The translations under genes and the position numbers were made by a program. From Nostoc favosum CHAB5714 (lineage in GTDB: Bacteria > Cyanobacteriota > Cyanobacteriia > Cyanobacteriales > Nostocaceae), in assembly GCF_020829495.1 (NCBI RefSeq), contig NZ_JAIVFQ010000009.1, forward strand, positions 86,615 through 150,614: a stretch of DNA of 64,000 bases, written 5' to 3'. Within the stretch, counting starts at the first letter, position 1; each line of letters begins with the position of its first letter. Shown in pieces: positions 8,409 to 17,602 of this stretch. A model generated the notes under the pieces. The model did no database searches, had not been told where the DNA came from, and saw only the letters and a program-made list of their open reading frames with translations.

Positions 8409-9872
8409 ATGGTGTCACCGTCAAAATATTGGCAAATGCAGATACTTCCTATAGGGGAAAACGTTCAGCTTAAAAAATATAGAGAAATCGGTAGGGCTAA
8501 GGAGTTTTTTAAAATACAATTCCCTCACCTAAGCAACAAACCCACGCTATCGATAGAAGAAAATAAGCAAGTTCAATCACTTCTGTGGGAAATGTTTCGT
8601 TCAGCTGATGACATTTACCAACGGGCGATCGCAGGGCTTTGTTTGCGGTGCTATGTTTCACACAGAATTCTCATCACCTGCAAAACTATCCCTCACATCT
8701 ACAACGTCAGTGCAGAAAACCTTTTTAGGTACACCGATTTACTTCCCTTCGTTTTAAACGACGATGGTACAGCACTGGTGATTGTAGATAGTGAGGGTAA
8801 AAATCAACATATCTTAAACCATCATGATAGTACAACTCAACTCATTCCAAAAGGCGGAGGATTTTTTAGCGTTGACATTTTGCAAAGATTTAATCCCAAC
8901 TTAGGTTCTAAAGAAAGCTTAGATAATTGGACTACCAGACTTACCCGCCAGAATGAAGAAATCAAATCATTTTTGTGGGAGTTTGGGTTAGCAACTCCCA
9001 GTGATTGGGGATTACTATGTAAATCTATTCCTCGTTCTCTATCTGTGCTTCTCTCCAAAAAAGACCGTGAAATCGTCAAAGCTTTTCAAACAGTTTACCA
9101 ACGAAATAGACTCAAAACACAGCAAAAAGGGCGCTGTTTTGAACCTACATCAACCCAATTACAAGAAATGTTACATTTGTTGCAGCCCGAAAATATTATT
9201 TTTTCTTCACAAGAATTAGTATCTCATCTCAAAGACATCGCAGAAATATTGCGTCAAGACTGGCTTTTTAAAAAAACAGGCACTACCAAAACTATACCCA
9301 CAGAAGTATATGATAATTCAACAAATGATTATCTTCCTAACCCAGATCTACCTTATTATACAGACCGCGAACCGGAGGATATAGAATTAGAAAAATTACA
9401 AGAAATCTGTAAAAATTTGTTTGAAAAAGTGTTATGTAAAATAATAGCAGAGGTAATTAACCAGCGAATTGAAGATTTGAAAAAAAGTAGAGGTTACAAA
9501 AACTTTGCTCAACGGTTTCCGGAAGGTTTACGACTTTATTACCAAGAAAATAAGTCCTTGAGTGAAATTGGGAAACTTTGGGAAATCGAATGGAGTAAAG
9601 CCAGACGAATTTTTCAATTAGAAAACTTTTTGGAAGTTGTGCAGTATCGAACCGAAGAGATTTTTTTAGAGGAACTTTTACAATCAGTTAATAAATATCA
9701 GTTAACTAGAATTTCTCATGAACCTGATTATCTAAAAAATATTGTTGCTGAAATTAGAGGATTTGCCTATGAGAAAACATTTAAAGAAGCAAAAGCAGAA
9801 TTAGCTGCTAGTAAAAAACAGATAAAAAACAGCTTATTTGCTCAAATGATCCGCATCTACCTTAATAATTAA
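8409..9872 (+). CDS. Cyanobacterial protein with sigma-region-4-like HTH, paired with DUF1822
   Basis: 487 residues with no catalytic motif recognised. The N-terminal 250 residues are helical and charged and include QRAIAGLCLRCYVSHRI, a form seen in cyanobacterial proteins of this kind. Residues about 385-425 (RFPEGLRLYYQENKSLSEIG followed by KLWEIEWSKARRIFQLE) resemble the helix-turn-helix of sigma factor region 4: an LRLYY..N.SL..IG first half and a second helix with W.KARRI. I infer a DNA-binding or degenerate sigma-like regulator. The ATG at 8409 is preceded by TGAGGT. The DUF1822 gene starts 57 bases downstream on the same strand, and pairs of this type are common in Nostocales, typically beside signalling genes of CHAT or CHASE2 type. 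Confidence 0.6.
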   Translation: MVSPSKYWQMQILPIGENVQLKKYREIGRAKEFFKIQFPHLSNKPTLSIEENKQVQSLLWEMFRSADDIYQRAIAGLCLRCYVSHRILITCKTIPHIYNVSAENLFRYTDLLPFVLNDDGTALVIVDSEGKNQHILNHHDSTTQLIPKGGGFFSVDILQRFNPNLGSKESLDNWTTRLTRQNEEIKSFLWEFGLATPSDWGLLCKSIPRSLSVLLSKKDREIVKAFQTVYQRNRLKTQQKGRCFEPTSTQLQEMLHLLQPENIIFSSQELVSHLKDIAEILRQDWLFKKTGTTKTIPTEVYDNSTNDYLPNPDLPYYTDREPEDIELEKLQEICKNLFEKVLCKIIAEVINQRIEDLKKSRGYKNFAQRFPEGLRLYYQENKSLSEIGKLWEIEWSKARRIFQLENFLEVVQYRTEEIFLEELLQSVNKYQLTRISHEPDYLKNIVAEIRGFAYEKTFKEAKAELAASKKQIKNSLFAQMIRIYLNN

Positions 9873-9929
9873 TAATTTATGATAAAACATACATAACTAT
9901 TGGATCATACAATGAATCACGGAGGAAAT

Positions 9930-11039
9930 ATGGTTAACTCACACATTTATATAATTGGTACACAAAACATAAAAATAAACTTGTCACCAAAAATTGTTTG
10001 GCTAGAACCAGAATATTTTGACGAAGCGCGAGTAATTAGTGAGAATCATTTTAGCCAGTTCGGCGAGTTCGGCGCATGGAAAATATATTTAAATGCACTA
10101 GCACAACTTGGTTTTGAAAAGTGTCTGAAAGAACGAAATCCAAATATCAAAATTAAACCAGACAAGAGTGCTAATGCAATTGATGATGTCTGTTATCTCA
10201 CTGTAGGTGAATTTCGCCTCTGCTTAATTACTGTAGATAACCTGATTGATGATTTTGTCATCGTACCAGCAAAACTTGTTACCTCAGCCAAAACGGCTGC
10301 TCATTTCTATGTCTTGCTGGAGGTGTTAGAAGAAGAAGAACAATTAAATATTCATGGCTTTTTACGTTATGATGAACTATTTAAATATTCTCAAACACCA
10401 GATTTTAAATCTCAGCTAGATGGTAGTTATCAATTACCCCTGTCTTTGTTTGACACGGAGTTAAATAACCTCTTGCTATACACTCGTTTCTTAGAACCAT
10501 CTGCGATTAAATTACCTGTAGTAGTAACAAGTAATAACAAAGTTAGAGAAGTAACTCAGGTAACAACTCAAGTAGGTAAAGCATTAGTCAATCTGGGTAA
10601 ATGGTGGGATAGAGTATTTGAAGAAGGTTGGCAATCTACAGATTTTATTGGGAGTAGAATTCCAAATAACTTAACTTGGGGTTATGTTAGAAGCCGGAAG
10701 GAGTCAAATAATTTTCCTATTTCACAAACTAAATTATTTGATTTTGGACTATTGCTGCAAAATCAACCCTTAGCTTTAATTGTCAATCTTAAAAAAGAAG
10801 AAAATGGAGAACAAGGTGTGCTTGTACAAATTCTTCCTCCTCATGAAGAATATTTACCTTCAGGCTTGAACTTGAAAATTACTCTTAATCCCAATACCCC
10901 TGATTCTATAAGTCAGGAAGTCAGTGCGAGGCAAACTGATAATGCTATTCAGTTAGAATTTAGTGAAGTAGTGGATAAAGAATTCCAGGTTGAAATCAGT
11001 TATAAGGGAGCTGTATTTACTGAAGAATTTATATTGTAA
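9930..11039 (+). CDS. DUF1822 family protein
   Basis: About 370 residues matching the DUF1822 family of cyanobacteria: an N-terminal block (PKIVWLEPEYFDEARVISEN), a WKIYLNALAQLGFEKCLKER block, and a centre with DDVCYLTVGEFRLCLITVD followed by a long beta-rich tail. Biochemical function is unknown. I place the start at the ATG at 9930 because GGAGG lies at 9921-9925; an upstream ATG at 9912 and a TTG at 9900 are in the same frame. It follows the HTH gene closely and the two probably form an operon. The usual CHASE2 or CHAT third partner is not directly downstream here; the next gene is on the opposite strand. Confidence 0.75.
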   Translation: MVNSHIYIIGTQNIKINLSPKIVWLEPEYFDEARVISENHFSQFGEFGAWKIYLNALAQLGFEKCLKERNPNIKIKPDKSANAIDDVCYLTVGEFRLCLITVDNLIDDFVIVPAKLVTSAKTAAHFYVLLEVLEEEEQLNIHGFLRYDELFKYSQTPDFKSQLDGSYQLPLSLFDTELNNLLLYTRFLEPSAIKLPVVVTSNNKVREVTQVTTQVGKALVNLGKWWDRVFEEGWQSTDFIGSRIPNNLTWGYVRSRKESNNFPISQTKLFDFGLLLQNQPLALIVNLKKEENGEQGVLVQILPPHEEYLPSGLNLKITLNPNTPDSISQEVSARQTDNAIQLEFSEVVDKEFQVEISYKGAVFTEEFIL

Positions 11040-11123
11040 AAAGGGAAGGAGAAAGCTTCTCAACTAGGAATGACTCGATATCTGACACAAGATACAAATC
11101 GCTGAAAACCAGTTCCCATAAGG

Positions 11124-11225
11124 TGCGCGGATGGTTTAAGAGTACCATTGCCCTGAAATTGTTGTATAGAAGGAGCGTACAGGCTTTTTTGCCCTTTCTC
11201 ATTTTGTACACCTACCCATCCGCGC
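11124..11225. repeat. Palindromic element with TGCGCGGATGG ends
   Basis: Perfect 11-bp inverted ends TGCGCGGATGG (11124-11134) and CCATCCGCGCA (11215-11225) lie between convergent genes. A chance minus-strand frame (11211-11029) runs through it and is rejected. Confidence 0.6.
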
Positions 11226-11300
11226 ATTTGGCAAGGAAATCAGTCTAATTACCGATCGCTACCTCTATTAAAATAAGCGATCGCCTAATCCTTGCACACC

Positions 11301-12392
11301 TTAATTTACCAAATCAGGAAATACCTCTTGCACAGCAGGATGTACTAAGCGATGATTCTGCACATTCACACCCTTAGCTAATGCTGGGTTAACTTCCAAT
11401 GCCTTAATTCCTAAATTCGCCAACTGGACGACATAAGGTAATGTACTATTATTGAGTGCCTGGGTTGCTGTCCAAGGTACTGCTCCTGGCATATTGGGAA
11501 CGCCATAATGTACCACACCCTCTTCAACGTACACCGGATTTGTGTGAGATGTGGGGTGTAAAGTTTCTATACAACCACCTTGGTCAACAGCTACATCAAC
11601 TATTACAGAACCAGAACGCATTTGTTTGACCAATTCGCGGGATACTAGTATTGGCGCTCTACGTCCCAGTACTAAAACTGCACCAATGAGCAAATCGGCT
11701 TGTTTGACGGCGGCTTCGATATGAGCAGAGTTGCTGTAAACCAATTCGACTCTAGAGCCAAACAGGGTTTCTAAATAAGATAAGCGCTCGACACTCACAT
11801 CTAAAATCTGGACGCTAGCACCCACGCCTACGGCAATTTTAGCTGCTTCTGTCCCAACAACGCCGCCACCTAAAATTACTACTTTGCCTGGTTGGACTCC
11901 AGGGACACCGCCTAAAAGAACTCCTCTACCACCTTGTTGGCGTTCTAGAAATCTCGCCCCAAATTGTACTGCTAGCCGACCGGCAATAACGCTCATAGGG
12001 GTGAGCAAGGGTAGTCTGTTAGCACCAGGTTGTTCTACGGTTTCGTAGGCGATCGCAGTTGTGCCACAATCAATTAAATTCTCTGTCAATTTGCGATCGG
12101 CTGCTAAATGTAAATAAGTAAATAATATCTGCCCTTTCTGCAAAAATTTATACTCGGATGTTAGCGGCTCCTTGACTTTAACAACTAATTCCCGATTCCA
12201 AGCCGTTTCTGATGTAGGGACAATCTCGGCTCCAGCACTTCTGTAGTCGTCATCTGAGAATCCAGCACCATTACCTGCTTGCGTCTCTACGAAGATGCTA
12301 TGACTATTTTCCCGCAGTACCCGCACACTAGAAGGACTTAAACCTACCCGAAATTCTTGATCTTTATTTTCCTTGGGAACGCCAATTTCCAT
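11301..12392 (-). CDS. ald: Alanine dehydrogenase
   Basis: 363 residues, full family length. It catalyses NAD-dependent interconversion of L-alanine with pyruvate and ammonia. The catalytic and substrate residues are in place: Arg15 (EFRVGL), Lys74 (VKVKEP), His95 (YLHLAAD) and Asp270 (VDVAVDQGG). The nucleotide fold begins at VVILGGGVVGTEAA (171-184). The ATG at 12392 is the natural start (MEIGVPKE is the family's standard N-terminus). In heterocystous cyanobacteria this enzyme contributes to alanine catabolism and nitrogen-fixing growth; that role here is inference. It is monocistronic, convergent with the DUF1822 gene and divergent from the Hli gene. Confidence 0.97.
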   Translation of the reverse strand: MEIGVPKENKDQEFRVGLSPSSVRVLRENSHSIFVETQAGNGAGFSDDDYRSAGAEIVPTSETAWNRELVVKVKEPLTSEYKFLQKGQILFTYLHLAADRKLTENLIDCGTTAIAYETVEQPGANRLPLLTPMSVIAGRLAVQFGARFLERQQGGRGVLLGGVPGVQPGKVVILGGGVVGTEAAKIAVGVGASVQILDVSVERLSYLETLFGSRVELVYSNSAHIEAAVKQADLLIGAVLVLGRRAPILVSRELVKQMRSGSVIVDVAVDQGGCIETLHPTSHTNPVYVEEGVVHYGVPNMPGAVPWTATQALNNSTLPYVVQLANLGIKALEVNPALAKGVNVQNHRLVHPAVQEVFPDLVN

Positions 12393-12808
12393 ATATCGCC
12401 TCTGATAATTTTTTTGTTTAACTGTAGCCTGGGAATTTTTTGCTTGCTACTGATCTATTACAGATAGCTGTATTAGAGATAGTTAATCTGTGTCCTAAGT
12501 TTCTCAATTTAATTTGAGTAGACTCAAACTCTTACCCTTGACTATTGCCCCAGTATTTATACAATATATAAAGAATAGTAACAATTTATTAAAAGAGCGA
12601 TTGTATAGCTTCCTACTATGAAGCTTTTGCTGAATTTCTCAAGTCATCTTGGTATTCAAGCCTGCAATCAGCTTATAAGCTACCAAGTCTAGGGTAAAAG
12701 TTAAGGGCAAATAATTCCTTTAACCTTTAGCGTTTATCCTCACCTTCTTAGACAATTGCTGCGAAGTCTAATATCAAGTCCCGTTTGCCGAAAAAAGGTT
12801 TCTTAAAA
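12393..12808. promoter_or_regulatory. Divergent promoter region ald / Hli gene
   Basis: A 416-base AT-rich gap between divergent starts. It contains a 7-bp dyad, TTTGAGT-AG-ACTCAAA (12513-12528), about 120 bases upstream of ald and 280 upstream of the Hli gene, which could be an operator. AAAAAAGG at 12791-12798 is the ribosome binding site of the Hli gene. Confidence 0.4.
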
Positions 12809-12979
12809 ATGACACAAATACAACCAACGATTACACCTAAACTAGAAGAGCCTAAATTTGGCTTTAATGAATATGCTGAACGCTTGAATGGTCGAGCTGC
12901 AATGATTGGCTTCGCTTTGCTGCTGGTGATTGAATATACAAGTAATCAAGGGGTGCTATCATGGCTGGGTCTGAAGTAG
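12809..12979 (+). CDS. High-light-inducible (Hlip/Scp) one-helix chlorophyll-binding protein
   Basis: 56 residues. The signature FGFNEYAERLNGRAAMIGF and one transmembrane helix identify the Hli family: Glu and Asn/Arg of E.LNGR.AM.GF bind chlorophyll and the protein sits in the thylakoid membrane, protecting or assisting assembly of photosystem II. I choose the ATG at 12809 (MTQIQPTITP) over the in-frame TTG at 12785 because the AAAAAAGG at 12791-12798 is correctly spaced for it. Which Hli paralogue this is cannot be decided from the sequence. Confidence 0.93.
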   Translation: MTQIQPTITPKLEEPKFGFNEYAERLNGRAAMIGFALLLVIEYTSNQGVLSWLGLK

Positions 12980-13453
12980 TGCCACCCAAAAGCACAAGGT
13001 AGAAGTTGTAAGCTAGTAATTAAAAGAGTTTCAACCAGCTGGAACAACCAGTTGGTTTTGACTTTAACAATTGATAGCCAAGTACTTCGCCCTAGATACT
13101 TTAATTAGACTTATTCGTAAATTATTGCCCTAGAATGTAAGCAAGAGAGGAATCAAAATATTTATTAGTCATAGAAATATTATAGACTTGCAACTAGTAC
13201 AGTACGGCGGAAATCCGGCTACTATGTCAATTAACAAGACTTGGCAAGGGGCAAAATCCCACAAAATCCCACAGTTAAAGGTAGGCAAACTTCCCCCACA
13301 GTCTACTAGTATATACAAAGCGATTAATGAGTCAACTTCCTCGCCTACCTAAGAAAATCATATATTAGTATCTGCCTTGGATGAGAAAGGCAAATTATGG
13401 GTGAGGTATTCTTGGTAAATATACACAAAAGGTGAACTGGAACCAACCAAGCT
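12980..13453. other. Intergenic region downstream of the Hli gene
   Basis: Holds a terminator-like hairpin (13033-13059) and an 8-bp inverted pair AGGTAGGC / GCCTACCT around 13278-13350. A 42-codon frame at 13224-13352 has no recognisable features and no clear ribosome site; I do not call it a gene. A small RNA here is possible but unsupported. Confidence 0.4.
13033..13059 (+). terminator. Rho-independent-type terminator of the Hli gene
   Basis: AACCAGCTGG (13033-13042) and CCAGTTGGTT (13048-13057) form a 10-bp stem with one G-T pair and a 5-base loop, followed by TTG and more T-rich sequence. It lies 53 bases after the Hli stop codon. Confidence 0.6.
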
Positions 13454-13750
13454 GTGATGAATGCTGTATTACCTCGTTTTTTGAAGTCAACCTACCGAAA
13501 AGAGCCACTAATCAGTGTATTGATTACGATGGGCGCTATAGATGCCCTGATTGGCGGATTGAATGATAGCTGGTCGTTGTTCGCTTTTGGTTTGGGAACA
13601 ACAGGGATAGCGCTAGCTTTTAAGTTGTGGCGTTTCCAGCAGCATCGTCCTTTACCAGAGGAGCCTGTAGTGCAACATTATTTGCCCTCTCGTTCTTCTA
13701 GTGCGCCTTTACCAATGTTAAGCGTTTCTAAGAAAAAACCACCTCTTTAG
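13454..13750 (+). CDS. Small two-helix membrane protein, function unknown
   Basis: 98 residues, starting GTG-ATG at 13454. Two hydrophobic helices (about residues 18-36 and 40-58, the second with WSLFAFGLGTTGIALAFKLW) are followed by a Pro/Ser-rich cytosolic or lumenal tail. The type is familiar from Nostocales genomes but has no assigned role. An AAAAGGTG lies about 20 bases upstream. The next gene (WD40) starts 75 bases downstream on the same strand, so co-transcription is possible. Confidence 0.65.
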   Translation: MMNAVLPRFLKSTYRKEPLISVLITMGAIDALIGGLNDSWSLFAFGLGTTGIALAFKLWRFQQHRPLPEEPVVQHYLPSRSSSAPLPMLSVSKKKPPL

Positions 13751-13825
13751 GAAGTGCAGAGTTATTACTTAATAACTCTGCAAAATTGATGGGAGTAACC
13801 GTATCTATAAAAGTGAGGAAAAAAA

Positions 13826-14938
13826 GTGAGTAGTGAGGGAAGAGGTAGGGGTAATTTTCTACGCCCGTATATTATCCTGGCATTTATGGCAGCTGTTGCC
13901 CTTCCAGTGACTACCTGGGAAGGGTTTTATATTCATGAAGCTCATGCTGCCATTGAGGTAACACCAAACTCCCAAACTACCAACAGCTTTGCTAATGCCC
14001 AACTACTTTACACACTCAAAGGACATAACGGAACTGTTAAATCTCTCGCTTTCAGTCCAGATAGCAGAGTTCTTGTGAGTGGAGGCGCAGAAAACGAGGG
14101 TGTAATTCGCCTGTGGAACCCAGCAAATGGCAAAAAGTTGGGGAATATTAACAAAGCGCACCAAACAGCCGTAGAATCTTTAGTGATTTCGCCAGATGGG
14201 CAAACCCTCGCTAGCTGTAGTGATGACAACACGATTAACCTGTGGAACCTGAAAAATTTTAAATTTAGCCGCTCTTTTGTTGGACATACGAGTAACGTAT
14301 TATCTTTAGCGGTGTCTCCTGATAGTAAAGTTCTCATTAGTGGAGCTTTGGATGGGATTCGGATATGGGATTTGCTACAGCAGCGCCCGCTTGGTACTCT
14401 AGTACGTTTTGATAATTTAATTTATACCCTAGCCCTTAGTCCTGATGGGCAGACCTTAGCTAGTGGTGACAATAAGGGTGTAATCAAACTGTGGAATTTG
14501 AGTACTGGTAAATTAATTAATGAATTTGTAGCTCATGATAATGTTGTTAGGAGTGTGATCTTTACACCAGATGGACAAACATTAGCTACTGCTAGCCGCG
14601 ATCGCACGATTAAACTGTGGAATATTAATACTGGAGAATTAGTCCGCACCCTTACAGGACATAATAACTGGGTGAATGCGATCGCCATTAACCCCGATGG
14701 ACAAACCCTTGCTAGTGCTGGTAGAGATGGAATTAAATTGTGGAATTTAACTACAGGTGAGTTAATAAATACACTAAGTGGACATACAGACTGGGTGAGT
14801 GCGATCGCTTTTAGTCCTGATGGTAAAATTCTTGCCAGTGGTGGATTTGATCAACAAATCAAGATTTGGGGAACTCCACAAAACTTAATCAACACTGAAC
14901 ACCAGTTACTCAACCATTTCAAGAAGTCGGGTAACTGA
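13826..14938 (+). CDS. Membrane-anchored or exported WD40 seven-blade propeller
   Basis: 370 residues with a GTG start at 13826 preceded by GTGAGG. Residues 14-30 (YIILAFMAAVALPVTTW) form a signal anchor or signal peptide. Seven WD40 blades follow from about residue 62 to 352 (LKGHNGTVKSLAFSPDS, then six more, each ending in (L/I)W(N/D)), enough to close a propeller. Unlike the first gene in the window, the blades are diverged from one another, which indicates an old stable protein. It most likely presents a binding surface in the periplasm or thylakoid lumen. Partners are unknown. Confidence 0.88.
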   Translation: MSSEGRGRGNFLRPYIILAFMAAVALPVTTWEGFYIHEAHAAIEVTPNSQTTNSFANAQLLYTLKGHNGTVKSLAFSPDSRVLVSGGAENEGVIRLWNPANGKKLGNINKAHQTAVESLVISPDGQTLASCSDDNTINLWNLKNFKFSRSFVGHTSNVLSLAVSPDSKVLISGALDGIRIWDLLQQRPLGTLVRFDNLIYTLALSPDGQTLASGDNKGVIKLWNLSTGKLINEFVAHDNVVRSVIFTPDGQTLATASRDRTIKLWNINTGELVRTLTGHNNWVNAIAINPDGQTLASAGRDGIKLWNLTTGELINTLSGHTDWVSAIAFSPDGKILASGGFDQQIKIWGTPQNLINTEHQLLNHFKKSGN

Positions 14939-15011
14939 ATGATACATGGTAAAAAGTGCGTAGTTTACCGCCGTAGGCATCGCATCATAGTAGTACTAAG
15001 GTGATAAATAT

Positions 15012-15236
15012 ATGAATATTGAGCAAGCAGTTTTGGAAAAATTGCGCCACCTACCTATAGATAAGCAGCAAGAGTTATTGAATTTTGCAGAATTTTTGTA
15101 TCAAAAAAATATTCCCAAAAGTCCCTTACGTAGCGTTAGAGGATTATGTGCTGATTTAGCAGTGGATATTACTGAAGAAGACATTACCCAAGCTCGTCAA
15201 GAAATGTGGGGGAATTTTCCCAGAGATATTGTTTGA
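15012..15236 (+). CDS. DUF2281-type antitoxin of a VapBC-like pair
   Basis: 74 residues. The opening MNIEQAVLEKLRHLPIDKQQ and LLNFAEFLYQK match the DUF2281 antitoxin family, which binds and neutralises PIN toxins and represses its own operon. Its stop overlaps the toxin start by one base (ATGA at 15236), the translational coupling typical of toxin-antitoxin pairs. Confidence 0.8.
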   Translation: MNIEQAVLEKLRHLPIDKQQELLNFAEFLYQKNIPKSPLRSVRGLCADLAVDITEEDITQARQEMWGNFPRDIV

Positions 15237-15640
15237 TGACATCAGTAGTTGCAGATACACACGCTTTAATTTGGTATGTTTTTGACCTAGATAGACTATC
15301 AAAAACTGCCCAAACAGCTTTAGAGCAAGCAGTCAACAGTGGTAATCCTATTTATGTTTCAGCGATTTCAGTGGTTGAAATCGCTTATTTGGTTGAGAAG
15401 GGACGTTTTGCAGAAGAGGTATTAACACGAATTTTAAATGCTCTGGATGACCCTAATGTAGGTATTGTATTAGCACCTTTAGATCGTAATATTTCGGGCG
15501 CAACGAGACAAATTGACAGAGCAACTGTTCCTGATATGCCAGACAGGATCATAGCAGCTACTGCTTTTTGTTTAGGTCTTCCTCTAGTTACCCGTGATTT
15601 CCAAATTCAGGCATTAACAACTATTCAAACTATTTGGTAA
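15236..15640 (+). CDS. PIN-domain ribonuclease toxin (VapC-like)
   Basis: 134 residues from the ATG at 15236; a longer frame from 15206 would overlap the antitoxin and lacks support. The acidic PIN residues are all present: Asp7 (VADTHALIW), Glu48 (VVEIAY), Asp100 and Asp103 (VPDMPDRIIAATA) and Asp121 (TRDFQI). Such toxins cleave RNA with bound Mg2+. The intact active site means the pair is probably functional. Neighbours are unrelated, as expected for a mobile module. Confidence 0.88.
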   Translation: MTSVVADTHALIWYVFDLDRLSKTAQTALEQAVNSGNPIYVSAISVVEIAYLVEKGRFAEEVLTRILNALDDPNVGIVLAPLDRNISGATRQIDRATVPDMPDRIIAATAFCLGLPLVTRDFQIQALTTIQTIW

Positions 15641-16455
15641 TAAATTGGGAAACCTGATACCAGTCGCTTATGGGGTTTTCCTAAAACCGTGCTGGCTCAG
15701 CGCGCAGCCTAGTGATTACTGTCCAGGTTTCTAGCCTGATAGTGATTTTTAGATTGTTTGCTAAAATTTAATATTGCATTGCATTTTTAGAGTTTTTATA
15801 GTAAAAAATCAACCAAAGCCCAGATAAAATTTTGCCAAAACTAGCTAAAATCAATGCTGGTAGCAACCAAGAGCGATGTCTACGATGGTCACTGAGCGGC
15901 TGGTCCTGAGCCTTGGGAGAGCGTAGCCGTAAAGCCTGCGGCATAGCTACGCTTAGGGCGCAGCCTAAGAAGAGAAGGGCGCAGTCGTTCGCGTTAGCGT
16001 CTCCGACAGGAGAAGGGAGTCGAACCATGTCGTACCACTTCGGGGATCTTGCTACGCGCAGCGTCTCCAAGAGTTGTGCGGGCTACGCCTACCCCAATTG
16101 TTGAAGAACTGTGAATCCTTGATGAAAATACAGCCGAGCTAATATCTTATCCAGCAAATTATTGTAAGTATAAACATAGGTTATTCTAAATCATCTATGC
16201 AGCTACTTACCCTCTAAATTGGAACAATTTCTGAACTTAGACAATCTTAGAAATGGTCATCTTCAGTAAATGCACTCAGGTAAATATCAGTATCTTGGCT
16301 CAAGCAAAGGTTTATAGCGCTTAAACGCTGCTTGAAACGGAGACAACTTGCTACTTAAATAATGTTTAATTTTCCCGAACTGCTTTTGATCCCCATTTCG
16401 ATAGAATGACTAGGCAGAACCCTAAAACTAAAAACCGCTTTTGACTGCGACGCCC
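15641..16455. repeat. Gene-free stretch of mixed interspersed repeats
   Basis: 815 bases without a gene. The part from about 15895 to 16100 is a mosaic of the GC-rich interspersed repeats of Nostocales (GCGTAGCC, GCGTCTCC, CTTAGGGCGCAGCCTAAG palindrome); related pieces recur at 63720-63830. Minus- and plus-strand frames across it (15768-16070, 15913-16104) are repeat translations. From 16105 on is AT-rich leader of the permease gene. Confidence 0.6.
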
Positions 16456-17508
16456 ATGAATCAACTGAACAATGGTTTTACGATATTTCTAAGTCTGCTA
16501 GTCGAGGCGATGCCTTTTTTGCTTCTTGGGGTTTTATTCTCCAGTTTGCTGCTGTTTTTTGTTGATGAGCGCAAATTAGTAGAAAAAATGCCCAAAAATC
16601 CGCTGCTGGGTGCTTTAGTTGGCAGCATGATCGGCTTTTTATTTCCGGTGTGTGAGTGCGGGAATGTACCGGTAGCACGGCGGTTCCTAATTCAGGGAGT
16701 ACCCACACCAGTCGCAATTGGTTTTTTGCTAGCAGCACCAACAATTAACCCAGTTGTAATTTGGGCAACTTGGACAGCATTTCGAGATCAGCCAGAAATA
16801 GTGGTTTTACGAGTCGTATTTTCTCTAGCAATTGCCACAATTATCGGTTTTGTTTTCAGTTTTCAAAAGGACTTAAATCCCATAGTCCAACCTGCGATCG
16901 CTCGGTATATGAAGTTTAATCCCCCCGCACAGCCCCAAACCAAACGCCGTGGTAAACGTTACCAAGTACAACAGGAAGCAACAGTACCGAATCTGTTACA
17001 ATCCGGGACTTATATCTTAGGGGGAAAAGCAAGTATACCTATGCGGATAGATGCGAATTTGGTACCGCCTACCTTAATCTCTACCTCCGATAAACCGCTT
17101 GCAGCTAAACTGCGCCTAGTTGTGGATAATAGCATCCAAGAATTGCGAGAATTAGGCGGAGTGATGATTTTAGGAAGTGCGATCGCTGCTGCTATTCAAG
17201 TGCTAGCTCCCCGTGAATTAATTCTCAGTTTGGGTGCTGGGCCTATTACTTCAATTGTGGTCATGCTGATATTAGCTGTAGTGGTGTCAATTTGTTCTAC
17301 AGTCGATTCTTTCTTTGCACTATCTTTTGCCTCAACCTTTAGCAGTGGTTCATTGTTGGCATTTCTGGTGTTTGGGCCAATGATTGACATCAAAAGTGTT
17401 GGTTTGATGTTATCTATTTTTAAACCCAAAACTATCTTTTACTTATTTGCTTTAGCAGGACAATTGACATTTGTATTCACCCTTTTTCTGAATTTGCACG
17501 TTTTTTAA
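16456..17508 (+). CDS. YraQ/UPF0718-family permease
   Basis: About 350 residues with eight or more hydrophobic segments. The motif FPVCECGNVPVARRFLIQG with a CxC pair, and the AAPTINPVVIWATWTAF block after it, mark the DUF318/ArsP_1 permease family, which exports small oxyanion or organic metalloid-type substrates; the substrate here is unknown. The second half repeats the fold (LRELGGVMILGSAIAAAIQV, then CSTVDSFFALSFASTF). I take the ATG at 16456; a TTG five codons upstream is less likely. The gene after it codes for the usual TIGR03943 partner, so the two probably form one membrane system. Confidence 0.85.
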   Translation: MNQLNNGFTIFLSLLVEAMPFLLLGVLFSSLLLFFVDERKLVEKMPKNPLLGALVGSMIGFLFPVCECGNVPVARRFLIQGVPTPVAIGFLLAAPTINPVVIWATWTAFRDQPEIVVLRVVFSLAIATIIGFVFSFQKDLNPIVQPAIARYMKFNPPAQPQTKRRGKRYQVQQEATVPNLLQSGTYILGGKASIPMRIDANLVPPTLISTSDKPLAAKLRLVVDNSIQELRELGGVMILGSAIAAAIQVLAPRELILSLGAGPITSIVVMLILAVVVSICSTVDSFFALSFASTFSSGSLLAFLVFGPMIDIKSVGLMLSIFKPKTIFYLFALAGQLTFVFTLFLNLHVF

Positions 17509-17532
17509 AAAAATATTAGTCATTTGTCCAAA

Positions 17533-17602
17533 GTCCAATTGTTAATGACCAATGACCAATGACTAATGACTAATGACTAATGACTAATGACCAATGACTA
17601 AT
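17533..17602. repeat. STRR array TGACTAA/TGACCAA
   Basis: About ten heptamers of the type AATGACC/AATGACT in tandem fill the gap between the two permease genes. The last unit supplies the ATG of the downstream gene at 17594. Confidence 0.85.

Noticed and set aside
11029..11211. Minus-strand 60-codon frame downstream of the DUF1822 gene
   Set aside because: Lies in a palindromic repeat, overlaps the 3' end of the DUF1822 gene, and has no ribosome site or family match.
13224..13352. 42-codon frame between the Hli gene and the two-helix protein gene
   Set aside because: No features, no clear ribosome site, and no recognisable relatives.
15768..16104. Frames on both strands in the repeat mosaic
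   Set aside because: Translations of GC-rich interspersed repeats; the hydrophobic end of the minus-strand frame is not supported by a start or homology.
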